Of a DNA stretch of 64,000 nt, positions 43,454-51,417 are shown one piece after another. The first letter of the stretch is position 1. Every line of letters begins with the position of its first letter. The DNA is from Orenia metallireducens (GTDB lineage: Bacteria; Bacillota; Halanaerobiia; Halobacteroidales; Halobacteroidaceae). The position numbers and the translations under genes were made by a program. The stretch covers positions 1 to 64,000 of the forward strand of contig NZ_LWDV01000009.1 in the NCBI RefSeq assembly GCF_001693735.1, written 5' to 3'. The notes under the pieces were generated by a model. The model made no database searches. It was not told where the DNA came from and saw nothing but the letters and a program-made list of their open reading frames with translations.

Positions 43454-44455
43454 ATGAAACCAATGTATAAAGGAAACCAAGGATATGCCTTGATAATAGT
43501 CTTATGGTCTATGGTTATTCTCAGTATTATTTTTGTCAACTTAGTAGACGAAATTCATTTAACTAGTTTATTACTTAGGAATAATCTAGATAGCCAAAAT
43601 GCTTATCAAACTTTAGTTTCAGGATTTACATTAGGAGTTAATGAATTGAAGGCTGATAATAATAATCATGATAATAAAGAGGATCAATGGGTTAAAGCAA
43701 TAGAAGGAGAACTAAATAACTTTAAATATCGAGTAAAAATCGAAGATATAGGAAGTAAATTAAATATTAATTACCTATCAGTAGAAGATTTACAGAACCT
43801 TAATTGGTGGGATAAAGAGGTAGAAGGATATTTTAAAGAGAGGTTAATTCCAGAATTAATACTTTTAAAGGAAATTATAGGTGATGATTATTCCAAAGTT
43901 GAAGAGGTTTTTACTACCTATGGAGCTTTTAACTTAAATAATAATAGTTTAGAAAGACTAAAGGTACTGATGGATTTTTTAGATATAGATCAGTTTGAAA
44001 GTCAATTAATCCTTAATTTTTTAGATAAAAAACGGAAGGAAAAAGGTATTGTTAGTAAGATTAATGACTTACAGGTTCTTTATTTACAAGGGCTTAGTAT
44101 GAGCACATTAGATAAGCTAAAGAATTATATTAGTACACAAGGGAGTATTAATATTAATTTTGCTTCATCAGAAACTTTGGAGCTATTATTTAAGATATTA
44201 AAGGTAAATAGGGCTGATAGAATTAAAATATTAGAGGCAAATAGAAGGGGTAATATCAAAAAGATATCCCAACTGAAGATTTCAAATCAAGCTATTAAAA
44301 GTTATTTTACTACTGAGTCAAGATACTTTTTGATAGAAGTCCAATGCTATAATTTAAGCGGTAAGAAGGTGAAAGAGTTAAGAAGTACAGTAAAAAGAGT
44401 AAGAAATGATAAAAACCAATGGGAGATAAAGATATTAAGATGGTCTGAGAAGTAA
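43454..44455 (+). CDS. gspK: Type II secretion minor pseudopilin GspK
   Basis: A 333-residue pseudopilin with the prepilin-type start N-Q-G-Y-A-L-I-I-V-L-W-S-M-V-I-L-S-I-I (about 8-26), in which the G-Y bond is the expected peptidase site. It is far longer than ordinary pilins, and its large alpha-helical domain contains L-N-I-N-Y-L and repeated helix-hairpin-like I-N-x-N segments, as in GspK. GspK sits at the tip of the pseudopilus and starts its assembly. It opens the operon. AGAGGGG precedes the ATG. Confidence 0.85.
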   Translation: MKPMYKGNQGYALIIVLWSMVILSIIFVNLVDEIHLTSLLLRNNLDSQNAYQTLVSGFTLGVNELKADNNNHDNKEDQWVKAIEGELNNFKYRVKIEDIGSKLNINYLSVEDLQNLNWWDKEVEGYFKERLIPELILLKEIIGDDYSKVEEVFTTYGAFNLNNNSLERLKVLMDFLDIDQFESQLILNFLDKKRKEKGIVSKINDLQVLYLQGLSMSTLDKLKNYISTQGSININFASSETLELLFKILKVNRADRIKILEANRRGNIKKISQLKISNQAIKSYFTTESRYFLIEVQCYNLSGKKVKELRSTVKRVRNDKNQWEIKILRWSEK

Positions 44456-44471
44456 TTTGGAGGTGAGAATT

Positions 44472-45026
44472 TTGTCAGGTAGAGTAAGATTCTTTTTAAA
44501 TATAATTCTATTAGCCATTATAGTTAGCAGTCTAGTCTATTGTTGGAATCTTTGGCAAGAGTTTAAACTGGATGATAAAGCTATAGTAACTTTAAGTTTA
44601 AACCTAGAAGAGTTAGAGATAAAATTAGATAATATCAATCCAGTAGTTGAAGCTAGTGGTAATAATACCACAAAAGATTGGCAGGGTATAGTTGCTAACA
44701 ACTATTTTAATTTGAAAGAAGAATTAAAGAAAGAGAAGGTAGAAGAGGTTAAAAAAGAGGAAAGAGTAGTTGATAACTCTCCAGATACCTATTTGCCTAA
44801 TTTCTTAAGAAATAATAATTCTAAGAAATTGAATTTACGTTTAGAGGCTATCTCTGAAATTGGGAGTAATAGTAGAGCACTTATAGCTGATAAAGAGACT
44901 AATAAGACCTATATCTTAAGTTTAGGTCAGAAGATTGATAATTATAAAGTTCATGAAATTAAAAAAGGACAAGTTATCTTAATAGATGATAAGCAAAAAG
45001 AGTTTATCTTAGAATTTAATAAATAA
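44472..45026 (+). CDS. GspC/PilP-like inner-membrane protein
   Basis: A 184-residue protein with one N-terminal membrane helix (about 5-25), a Glu/Lys-rich linker, and a C-terminal beta domain (about 115-184: L-E-A-I-S-E-I-G-S-N-S-R-A-L-I-A, then I-L-S-L-G-Q-K-I-D-N-Y-K-V, V-I-L-I). This matches the homology region of GspC/PilP, which links the inner-membrane platform to the secretin. Start TTG 44472 is chosen because GGAGGTGAG (44459-44467) lies 5 bases upstream; TTG 44457 overlaps that site. It has no PDZ domain, as in short GspC forms. Assignment rests on layout and position. Confidence 0.72.
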   Translation: MSGRVRFFLNIILLAIIVSSLVYCWNLWQEFKLDDKAIVTLSLNLEELEIKLDNINPVVEASGNNTTKDWQGIVANNYFNLKEELKKEKVEEVKKEERVVDNSPDTYLPNFLRNNNSKKLNLRLEAISEIGSNSRALIADKETNKTYILSLGQKIDNYKVHEIKKGQVILIDDKQKEFILEFNK

Positions 45027-45044
45027 TTAGTTAGGGTGAAGATC

Positions 45045-46547
45045 ATGGATTACGAAAATTTAGTTGAGAAGATTGATATAAAATCAATAACCAATTTCCC
45101 CAAGGAGATATTAAAGGAATATAATTTACTTCCAATAAAGAATGATAGTGCTAAGGTGATGTTTATAACTGACAAAAGACCTCCATTAAATATTATCGAT
45201 GATTTAAGAGTCTATTCTAATTCTCAAATAGAATTTAGATTAATAGCTACTGCTTTAATAAAGGTTTTAATTGGTGAGTATTTGGAGGCTCCTTTAGATA
45301 CAGTAGAAGGTATGCTAAGTGATTTTAAAGAGAATGAGTTAGATGAATATATCAACCTTAATCTAGACTCTAAAATTGAAAATCTAGAAGAATTGGCTAA
45401 TGAGGCTCCAATTATTCGTTTAGTTAATACTATTATTACTACTGGCTTGAAGAGAGGGGCTAGTGATATTCATCTTGAACCCTTTGAAGACAAGATCAAG
45501 ATTAGATATAGAATTGATGGTTACCTATATGAAGAACCCGCTCCACCTAAGAGTCTTTTTCCAGCAATTGTGACTAGAATTAAGATTATATCTAATTTGG
45601 ATATTGCTGAACGTAGATTACCCCAAGATGGAAGAGTTAGAATTAAGGTCTTGGGAAGGGAGCTAGATGTAAGAATCTCTATTATTCCTAATCTATATGG
45701 TGAGAGTATAGTCTTGAGGTTATTAGATAGGGCTGAGATATTATTAGAGCTTGATAACTTAGGTTTTAATCAAGATTTAATGAGAGATTATAGTGATTTA
45801 ATCAGTTACTCTAATGGAATCATTCTAGTCACAGGTCCTACTGGAAGTGGAAAGACAACTACCTTGTATGCTACATTAAATCATCTTAATTCTTCAGAAA
45901 AGAAGATAGTTACTATTGAAGATCCAGTAGAATACCAAATAGATGGTATCAATCAGATTCAAGTAAAGCCAGAGATAGATTTCACCTTTGCTAATGGATT
46001 AAGGGCAATCTTGCGCCATGATCCTGATATTGTAATGGTAGGAGAGATTCGTGATGTGGAGACTGCTAAGATAGCAATTCAAGCTGCTTTAACAGGACAC
46101 CTAGTTTTTGCTACTTTGCATACCAATGATGCAGTTGGAGCAGTTACCCGTTTAATAGAGATGGGGATTGAGCATTATCTCTTAGCTTCAGCCCTAAGAG
46201 GAATTATGGCACAAAGACTAGTTAGAGTATTATGCCCTGAATGTAAGAAAGAGTACTATCCTAATGAAGAAGAGTTGGGAGCTCTTGCTGGAGAGCTTGA
46301 GAGGGTCTATCTTGCTCAAGGATGTGATAAGTGTAACCAAATCGCTTTTAAAGGCAGAACCAGTATTTATGAATTGCTAATCTTTGATGAAGAGCTAAAA
46401 TCTCTGTTAACTCACCAGAAAGGGGTTAGTGAGGTTAGAAATGCAGTTAAGAAAAAAGGGATAAAGAGTTTATTTGAAGATGGGGTAGAGAAGGTTAAAG
46501 CTGGAATTACTACTCTTGATGAAGTATTTAGAGCAACTAAAAATTAA
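45045..46547 (+). CDS. gspE: Type II secretion ATPase GspE
   Basis: A 500-residue assembly ATPase. An N-terminal GspE domain is followed by Walker A G-P-T-G-S-G-K-T (264-271), the Asp box, Walker B-like I-V-M-V-G-E-I-R-D, the His box T-G-H-L-V-F-A-T-L-H-T-N-D and a CxxC zinc region (C-P-E-C-K ... C-D-K-C). It drives pseudopilus polymerisation from the cytoplasm. GTG 45036 and ATG 45045 are both in frame; AGGGTGA (45033-45039) points to ATG 45045. It could also be called PilB, but the surrounding GspK/GspC genes and lack of PilT favour T2SS. Confidence 0.95.
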   Translation: MDYENLVEKIDIKSITNFPKEILKEYNLLPIKNDSAKVMFITDKRPPLNIIDDLRVYSNSQIEFRLIATALIKVLIGEYLEAPLDTVEGMLSDFKENELDEYINLNLDSKIENLEELANEAPIIRLVNTIITTGLKRGASDIHLEPFEDKIKIRYRIDGYLYEEPAPPKSLFPAIVTRIKIISNLDIAERRLPQDGRVRIKVLGRELDVRISIIPNLYGESIVLRLLDRAEILLELDNLGFNQDLMRDYSDLISYSNGIILVTGPTGSGKTTTLYATLNHLNSSEKKIVTIEDPVEYQIDGINQIQVKPEIDFTFANGLRAILRHDPDIVMVGEIRDVETAKIAIQAALTGHLVFATLHTNDAVGAVTRLIEMGIEHYLLASALRGIMAQRLVRVLCPECKKEYYPNEEELGALAGELERVYLAQGCDKCNQIAFKGRTSIYELLIFDEELKSLLTHQKGVSEVRNAVKKKGIKSLFEDGVEKVKAGITTLDEVFRATKN

Positions 46548-46564
46548 AGATAGGAGGAGTTAGG

Positions 46565-47773
46565 ATGGCTCAATTCACTTACAAAGCCATCAATCAGGAT
46601 ACTGGTCAAACAGTAGAGGGGATTATAGATGCTGATAATTCAACTATTGCTCTTGAAAAGATTGAAGCAAAGAATTTATCACCTTTTAGTTTGGAAGAAG
46701 GTACAAAGGTTGAGATCAAAGATACCACTTCTCTCTTTATTAATAAAGAGAATAACCTAATTTTATTTACAAGTCAATTGGCTAATCTCCTAAAGTCAGG
46801 TATCCAATTAGGAGAAGCATTGGGTATTACCCAGCGCTTAATCAAGGAAGGCAAGTTTAAAGAGATTATAGTTAATCTAAATAAATCGCTTAAAGGTGGA
46901 AAACACTTTGCAGAAGCTTTAAGTGATTATCCTAATTATTTTTCTGATAGCTATATCAGTATGATTAAAGCTGGAGAAGAAGGAGGATTTCTTGATTTAA
47001 GTTGCCAGCGTCTAGCTCAAGATCTAGAAGATCATAGTGAACTGAAATCCTTTATTATCTCTAGTTTGATCTATCCAATGATTTTATTGCTAGTGGCTTT
47101 ACTAGCTATTTTAGTAATGATTACTTATGTCTTACCTAAGTTTTCGATGATCTATGGAAAGTACGGTAAAAGTTTACCTTTCTCAACTAAGTTATTGCTA
47201 GATATTAGCCAGTTTATCTCTAGTAATGGATTAATAATAGCAATTATTACATTAGTTACGGGTTTAGGTATCTGGCAGTATTACCAGAGTGAGAATGGTA
47301 AGAAAAGACTGGATCAATTTATTTTGAAGATACCTATACTAGGAAGTTTAATAACTGATCTGACTATAGTTAAGATAACTAGGAGTATAGGTAGTATGCT
47401 TATTAATGGTGTCTCCTTAATTAAGGCTTTAGAAGTAAGTAGGTATTTAACTAATAACTCTCTCTTTAGAAGAGCCATAGTTAAATCTATAACCCAAGTT
47501 CAAAGGGGAAATGCATTATCGGAGGCTTTAGCGAAGACAGAAGTTTTTCCAGAGATAGTGATTTATATGATAGGTGTTGGTGAAGAGACTGGTCGATTAG
47601 GTACTATGTTAGTACAGATATCTGAAAACTTTGAAAAGAATAGCCGCAAAAAAATTGAGAAATTAATGAAAGCTTTTGAGCCTTTAGTTATATTTTTTAT
47701 GGGGCTGATTATTGGTCTTATAGTTATTTCGATGTTATTACCTATCTTAGGGGTTAATAATATCTCTATCTAA
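46565..47773 (+). CDS. gspF: Type II secretion inner-membrane platform protein GspF
   Basis: A 402-residue polytopic protein with two GspF (T2SSF) domains and three hydrophobic segments (about 170-190, 220-240, 375-395). It starts A-Q-F-T-Y-K-A-I-N-Q-D-T-G and has the family motif A-G-E-E-G-G-F-L-D in domain 1 and G-E-E-T-G-R-L-G in domain 2. It interacts with GspE and the pseudopilus base. GGAGGAG precedes the ATG, 17 bases after gspE. Confidence 0.95.
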   Translation: MAQFTYKAINQDTGQTVEGIIDADNSTIALEKIEAKNLSPFSLEEGTKVEIKDTTSLFINKENNLILFTSQLANLLKSGIQLGEALGITQRLIKEGKFKEIIVNLNKSLKGGKHFAEALSDYPNYFSDSYISMIKAGEEGGFLDLSCQRLAQDLEDHSELKSFIISSLIYPMILLLVALLAILVMITYVLPKFSMIYGKYGKSLPFSTKLLLDISQFISSNGLIIAIITLVTGLGIWQYYQSENGKKRLDQFILKIPILGSLITDLTIVKITRSIGSMLINGVSLIKALEVSRYLTNNSLFRRAIVKSITQVQRGNALSEALAKTEVFPEIVIYMIGVGEETGRLGTMLVQISENFEKNSRKKIEKLMKAFEPLVIFFMGLIIGLIVISMLLPILGVNNISI

Positions 47774-47829
47774 GATTCAGTAACAGATAATAAATGATTA
47801 GTAACAAGGAAAGTAGGTGGGGTTAAATC

Positions 47830-48267
47830 ATGACTGAATTATCAATAAGTAAAGAAGAAGGGTTTACCTTATTAGAGTTAACGATTGTGATAGTCTTAAT
47901 GGGGATAGTATTAGCTATGGTCTTACCTACTTTTGATCTATTATTTGATTCAATTACGGGAAAGAGTACAGAACGAAAGATATTCAATATAGTAGAGAAG
48001 GTAAGAGATCAAGCTATTATTAGTAATCAAGAACAGACAATATTGGTTAAGGATAATAAGTTGATTTATAGGGATAACGCTGGGATAGAAGAGGTATTTA
48101 ATGAAGGAATCAAAAGGATTGAGTTAAAGCAGGTAGAGGATAAAAAGATTACTTTCTATCCAAACAGGACAAATTCAGGAGGAGTTTTAAGGGGAGTTTT
48201 AGCTAATAATCAAGAGTTTAGCTTAAGTATTAATCCTCTCAATGGACAGCTAAGCTTGGAGGAGTAA
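47830..48267 (+). CDS. Pseudopilin, GspH-like
   Basis: A 145-residue prepilin-like protein. G-F-T-L-L-E-L-T-I-V-I-V-L-M-G-I-V-L begins near residue 12, with the conserved Glu at +5. The following E-R-K-I-F-N-I-V-E-K-V-R-D-Q-A helix and beta sheet match GspH. It is a minor pseudopilin of the secretion apparatus. It does not show the GspG calcium-site ending, so it is not the major subunit. It overlaps nothing and leads the H-I-J cluster. Confidence 0.82.
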   Translation: MTELSISKEEGFTLLELTIVIVLMGIVLAMVLPTFDLLFDSITGKSTERKIFNIVEKVRDQAIISNQEQTILVKDNKLIYRDNAGIEEVFNEGIKRIELKQVEDKKITFYPNRTNSGGVLRGVLANNQEFSLSINPLNGQLSLEE

Positions 48268-48269
48268 TT

Positions 48270-48623
48270 ATGAACAATGAAGATGGATTTACCTTGTTAG
48301 AGGTTATAATAGCAATGGCTATTTTAGGTATCGGATTTGCTATTTTAACTCAAGGTTTTACAGAGGTCAATGATGGGATTGAAGGTAATAGCAATTATAA
48401 TTATATTTCTATCTGGGCAGAGAGTAAGATTAGTGAGTTGACCACTAAGATTGAATTGAATAATCATGGTGTCTTTTTTTATCAGAATAATGAATATAAG
48501 TGGTGGACTGTAGAGAAGCATCTTGATAAAGATTTAAAGGAGTTAATTTTATATATTGGTTGGCAAGAAGATGGTATAGAGAAGAACTATTCTATCAAAA
48601 GAATTCTTATTGTAGAAGATTAG
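48270..48623 (+). CDS. Pseudopilin, GspI-like
   Basis: A 117-residue minor pseudopilin with D-G-F-T-L-L-E-V-I-I-A-M-A-I-L-G-I-G-F-A-I-L at the N-terminus, followed by a helix and a short sheet, the size and order expected for GspI. It starts two bases after the preceding stop with GGAGGAG as ribosome binding site. Confidence 0.82.
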   Translation: MNNEDGFTLLEVIIAMAILGIGFAILTQGFTEVNDGIEGNSNYNYISIWAESKISELTTKIELNNHGVFFYQNNEYKWWTVEKHLDKDLKELILYIGWQEDGIEKNYSIKRILIVED

Positions 48624-48634
48624 GGGAGAGGTAA

Positions 48635-49186
48635 ATGCAAGAAGAAGGATTTACATTAGTAGAGATTTTAATAGCTATTACAATTGCAAGTATTATTCTG
48701 ACTTCTGTCTTCTCTTTTTTTAATTTGGGCTTCTCTACTTGGGAGAAGAGGAAAGAAGATAAAGCATTGGAGCAGGAATGGAGAGTAGTTGACCAATTTT
48801 TAAAGAGAGATCTACATAATCTATTTACATCAGATATATATAATAACCGGTTTTTAGGAGATTATCATGGTTTTGAAGGAATAATTTTGACAGAAAAGGG
48901 TTTAAGCAAAATCAGATATCAGTATAATCCTGCTAAGAATCAGTTACTGAGACAAGTGATTGATTTAGAGAAGGATAAGTTAATAGAAGAGACCCTTTTT
49001 TTGGCTGATATTAATTTAAGGGATTTAGAATTTTCTTTTTATGATTCTAAAAATCAGTATTGGAAGAGTGATTGGGAGTATAGAGCTAATCAAGGTCTGC
49101 CTTTAGCTGTAAAATTAGAACTAAGAGGTAAAGATATAGAGTTGCCTGCTCTAGTTATTGATATTTATATAGAACAGAAATATTAA
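48635..49186 (+). CDS. Pseudopilin, GspJ-like
   Basis: A 183-residue minor pseudopilin beginning E-E-G-F-T-L-V-E-I-L-I-A-I-T-I-A-S-I-I-L. The longer C-terminal beta-rich domain with Y-Q-Y-N-P-A-K-N-Q-L-L-R-Q fits GspJ. With GspI and GspK it would form the tip complex. GGGGAGAGG precedes the ATG. Confidence 0.82.
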   Translation: MQEEGFTLVEILIAITIASIILTSVFSFFNLGFSTWEKRKEDKALEQEWRVVDQFLKRDLHNLFTSDIYNNRFLGDYHGFEGIILTEKGLSKIRYQYNPAKNQLLRQVIDLEKDKLIEETLFLADINLRDLEFSFYDSKNQYWKSDWEYRANQGLPLAVKLELRGKDIELPALVIDIYIEQKY

Positions 49187-49529
49187 AATCATTTAAATTA
49201 ATCAATTGTTGTAATTAAATTTTAATATAGCTAGTGTGTTGTTATGGGTGTATTAAGATACTTTCAGACCTCACCCCCTAGCTCCCTCTCCTACCTTAGG
49301 AGAGGGGGAATTAAAGATTTTGCTTTCCTTTCTCCTAGTGTAGGAGAAGATGCTTTTTTCACGAAGAGTCTTACCTTTTAGACTCGTAGGGGGATTAAGG
49401 GATGAGGTAGATGTTTTGAACCTAACTATCAACTATCAACTTTACACTATACACTGAAGTAGAAAGTGTCGCATTATTATTCTTAAATTTCATTTTATAG
49501 CTATTTATCTATGGTGAGAGGAGAATCAA
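49187..49529. other. Spacer between the two halves of the secretion operon
   Basis: Besides the palindromic element, this stretch carries a tandem ACTATCAACTATCAACT (49425-49441) with TACACTATACACT after it, and an AGAGGAG ribosome binding site before the next gene. No ORF or clear promoter was found. Confidence 0.5.
49268..49408. repeat. Multi-hairpin palindromic element inside the secretion operon
   Basis: The outer arms ACCTCACCCCCT (49268-49279) and AGGGATGAGGT (49398-49408) are imperfect inverted repeats. Inside are three hairpins: CCCTCTCCTA/TAGGAGAGGG (49284-49306), TTCTCCTA/TAGGAGAA (49330-49348) and GAGTCT/AGACTC (49366-49385). The GC-rich composition differs sharply from its surroundings. 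The arm sequence resembles widely dispersed CCTCACCCCC-type bacterial repeats. It splits the gspK-J part from the gspL-D part. Confidence 0.75.
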
Positions 49530-50822
49530 ATGGGGTTTTTTAGTAAGGAGCATACTTATTTAGAGTTAGATCAAGGTTATTTGAGATTGGTTCAAGTTAA
49601 GAAAGATCAAATTATTTATAATAATAAATTTAATATAAAAGAAGAGTTAAAGAAGATAGAGTTACCCTTTTATTTACATCAGCTACCCCAAGAAGTAAAG
49701 GGAATATCACTATTAATACCACCTACTAGGTTATTTATTCGTACTCTGCAATTACCAACTAATGCCCAAGATAAGTTGACAGATATTATTAAGCTACAAG
49801 TCTTAAAGAAGTTCCCCTATGATGAGAGTAGTTTATACTTTACTTATCATTCAATAAAGTCTGATAATAGGTTGATTGTTATAGTATTTATAGCATTAAA
49901 GGATTATATTGACCAACTATATCAGCTTTGTTATCAGGCAGAAATAGAGGTTAAAGCTATTATTCCAATGACTCTAATCTTTAATCAATTACATCAAAAA
50001 AATAGGACTAGCTCTAAGCCAGTCTTGTATCTTGATTTGATGGAAGATTATCAATGTTTTGTCTTCTATAATAAGGATGATGCTTATATTAGAAGTAGTA
50101 GCAGGGTAGATGACTTATCTAGAGAGGTAGAAGAGACTATTAACTATCTAGAGGATACTTATAATTTAGACTATTCTCCAGAGCTGATAGTAGGTGGGAA
50201 GAGAATAACTGAAGAGAATTTAGAAGAGTTAGCTAATCAACAAAATATTCCAGAAACAGCCCATTTCTGGACTGAGCTAGCTAAGGTAGAAAAAAACTTA
50301 GATAGTCAGGACTTTTTAAAAAAGATATCTACTAGCAAAGAGAAGAAAGATAGAAGCTTTAAAATAAAGATATCAGCTATAATCATACTAATCTTACTAA
50401 TTAATAGTCTGTCTTTGATTATGAAATTAAAGATTGAAGATAGAGAGCTTGCTAAGGTAGAGGAGGTTATAAATAGAACACTGCCTTTAGTATTAAAGGT
50501 AAATGATTTAAAGATAGAAGAGCAGGAGGTTGGAATAGAGTTAGAACTATTAAATAAAGTAACTGACCGTAACTCTGCTTATTTGCCTTGGTTGATGGAA
50601 CTTAGTCGAATCTTAACTGGTGATATAGGTATTAACCAAGTAGTCTTTAAAGGTAATAGGTTGATCTTATTAGAAGGAAATGCTCCTTCTGCTACAGAGG
50701 TAATGGCAAGTTTAGAAGAGTCTCAATACTTTATAAACTTATACTTTGTAGGTAATATTGTCAGTAAGGGTGATTATGAGGAGTTTAGAATTGCAGGTGA
50801 TTTAGTAGATGAAACTAAATAA
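49530..50822 (+). CDS. GspL/PilM-like assembly protein
   Basis: A 430-residue protein. The first 250 residues have an actin-like PilM/GspL cytoplasmic fold (Y-L-E-L-D-Q-G-Y-L-R-L-V ... Y-L-D-L-M-E-D-Y-Q-C-F-V-F). A membrane helix lies near 283-300, followed by a periplasmic helical and ferredoxin-like domain. This fused PilM-PilN/GspL layout recruits GspE to the membrane. It overlaps gspM by 14 bases. AGAGGAG precedes the ATG. Confidence 0.82.
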   Translation: MGFFSKEHTYLELDQGYLRLVQVKKDQIIYNNKFNIKEELKKIELPFYLHQLPQEVKGISLLIPPTRLFIRTLQLPTNAQDKLTDIIKLQVLKKFPYDESSLYFTYHSIKSDNRLIVIVFIALKDYIDQLYQLCYQAEIEVKAIIPMTLIFNQLHQKNRTSSKPVLYLDLMEDYQCFVFYNKDDAYIRSSSRVDDLSREVEETINYLEDTYNLDYSPELIVGGKRITEENLEELANQQNIPETAHFWTELAKVEKNLDSQDFLKKISTSKEKKDRSFKIKISAIIILILLINSLSLIMKLKIEDRELAKVEEVINRTLPLVLKVNDLKIEEQEVGIELELLNKVTDRNSAYLPWLMELSRILTGDIGINQVVFKGNRLILLEGNAPSATEVMASLEESQYFINLYFVGNIVSKGDYEEFRIAGDLVDETK

Positions 50823-51417
50823 GAGGGAATCTAGATTACTAACATTAGCTATAATAATAATTTTAACTATTTCTCTAATAAAAGGATTTTTGATACCATT
50901 ATGGAAAAATCATAGAAGTATTGGATATAAGATAATCAAGAGTAAGGCTTTATTAAAGAGAAATGAAGGTCTTTTAAATAATGCTAATCGAATCAAAAGT
51001 AAGTTAGAAGGGACTAAGGGGAGGCTACTAGGGGTTAATTCTACTTTCTTTAATCAAAGTAAGGATAGAGCTAAGTTAGAGTTATTAAACTTAATAGAAG
51101 AGTATATTCGGGCAAGTGGTTTGGAAGTTAGAGATAAGAGTTTGCAGATGGAAAAAATAGATTTTTCAGAGTTTGATGATGAGCAATATAATAGAGCAAA
51201 GGAGAAGTTGACTACAGAGTTGACCCTCCTAGTATGTAGGCTGAATTTAAAGGGAAGTCTTAATGATTTAGTAAGCTTTTTAGACTCTATAGAGGGTAGT
51301 AGCAAGTTTTTAAAGATAGATTATTTAGCAATTACAGCAAATAAGAGTTCTACTAAATTATCGATTGATTTGATTATAAAAGGTGTTAATAGAGAAGGTG
51401 ATAAAGATGTCGAATAA
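50809..51417 (+). CDS. GspM/PilO-like inner-membrane protein
   Basis: A 202-residue protein with one membrane helix (about 11-30), then a coiled-coil region and a ferredoxin-like periplasmic domain (about 95-195), typical of GspM/PilO. It pairs with the GspL-like protein. Its start overlaps the end of the gspL-like gene and its end overlaps gspD, so translation is likely coupled. Confidence 0.8.
   Translation: MKLNKRESRLLTLAIIIILTISLIKGFLIPLWKNHRSIGYKIIKSKALLKRNEGLLNNANRIKSKLEGTKGRLLGVNSTFFNQSKDRAKLELLNLIEEYIRASGLEVRDKSLQMEKIDFSEFDDEQYNRAKEKLTTELTLLVCRLNLKGSLNDLVSFLDSIEGSSKFLKIDYLAITANKSSTKLSIDLIIKGVNREGDKDVE

Noticed and set aside
47830-48267. GspG major pseudopilin
   Set aside because: The N-terminal motif fits any pseudopilin, but the GspG C-terminal calcium-site pattern is missing and the helix after the membrane segment fits GspH.
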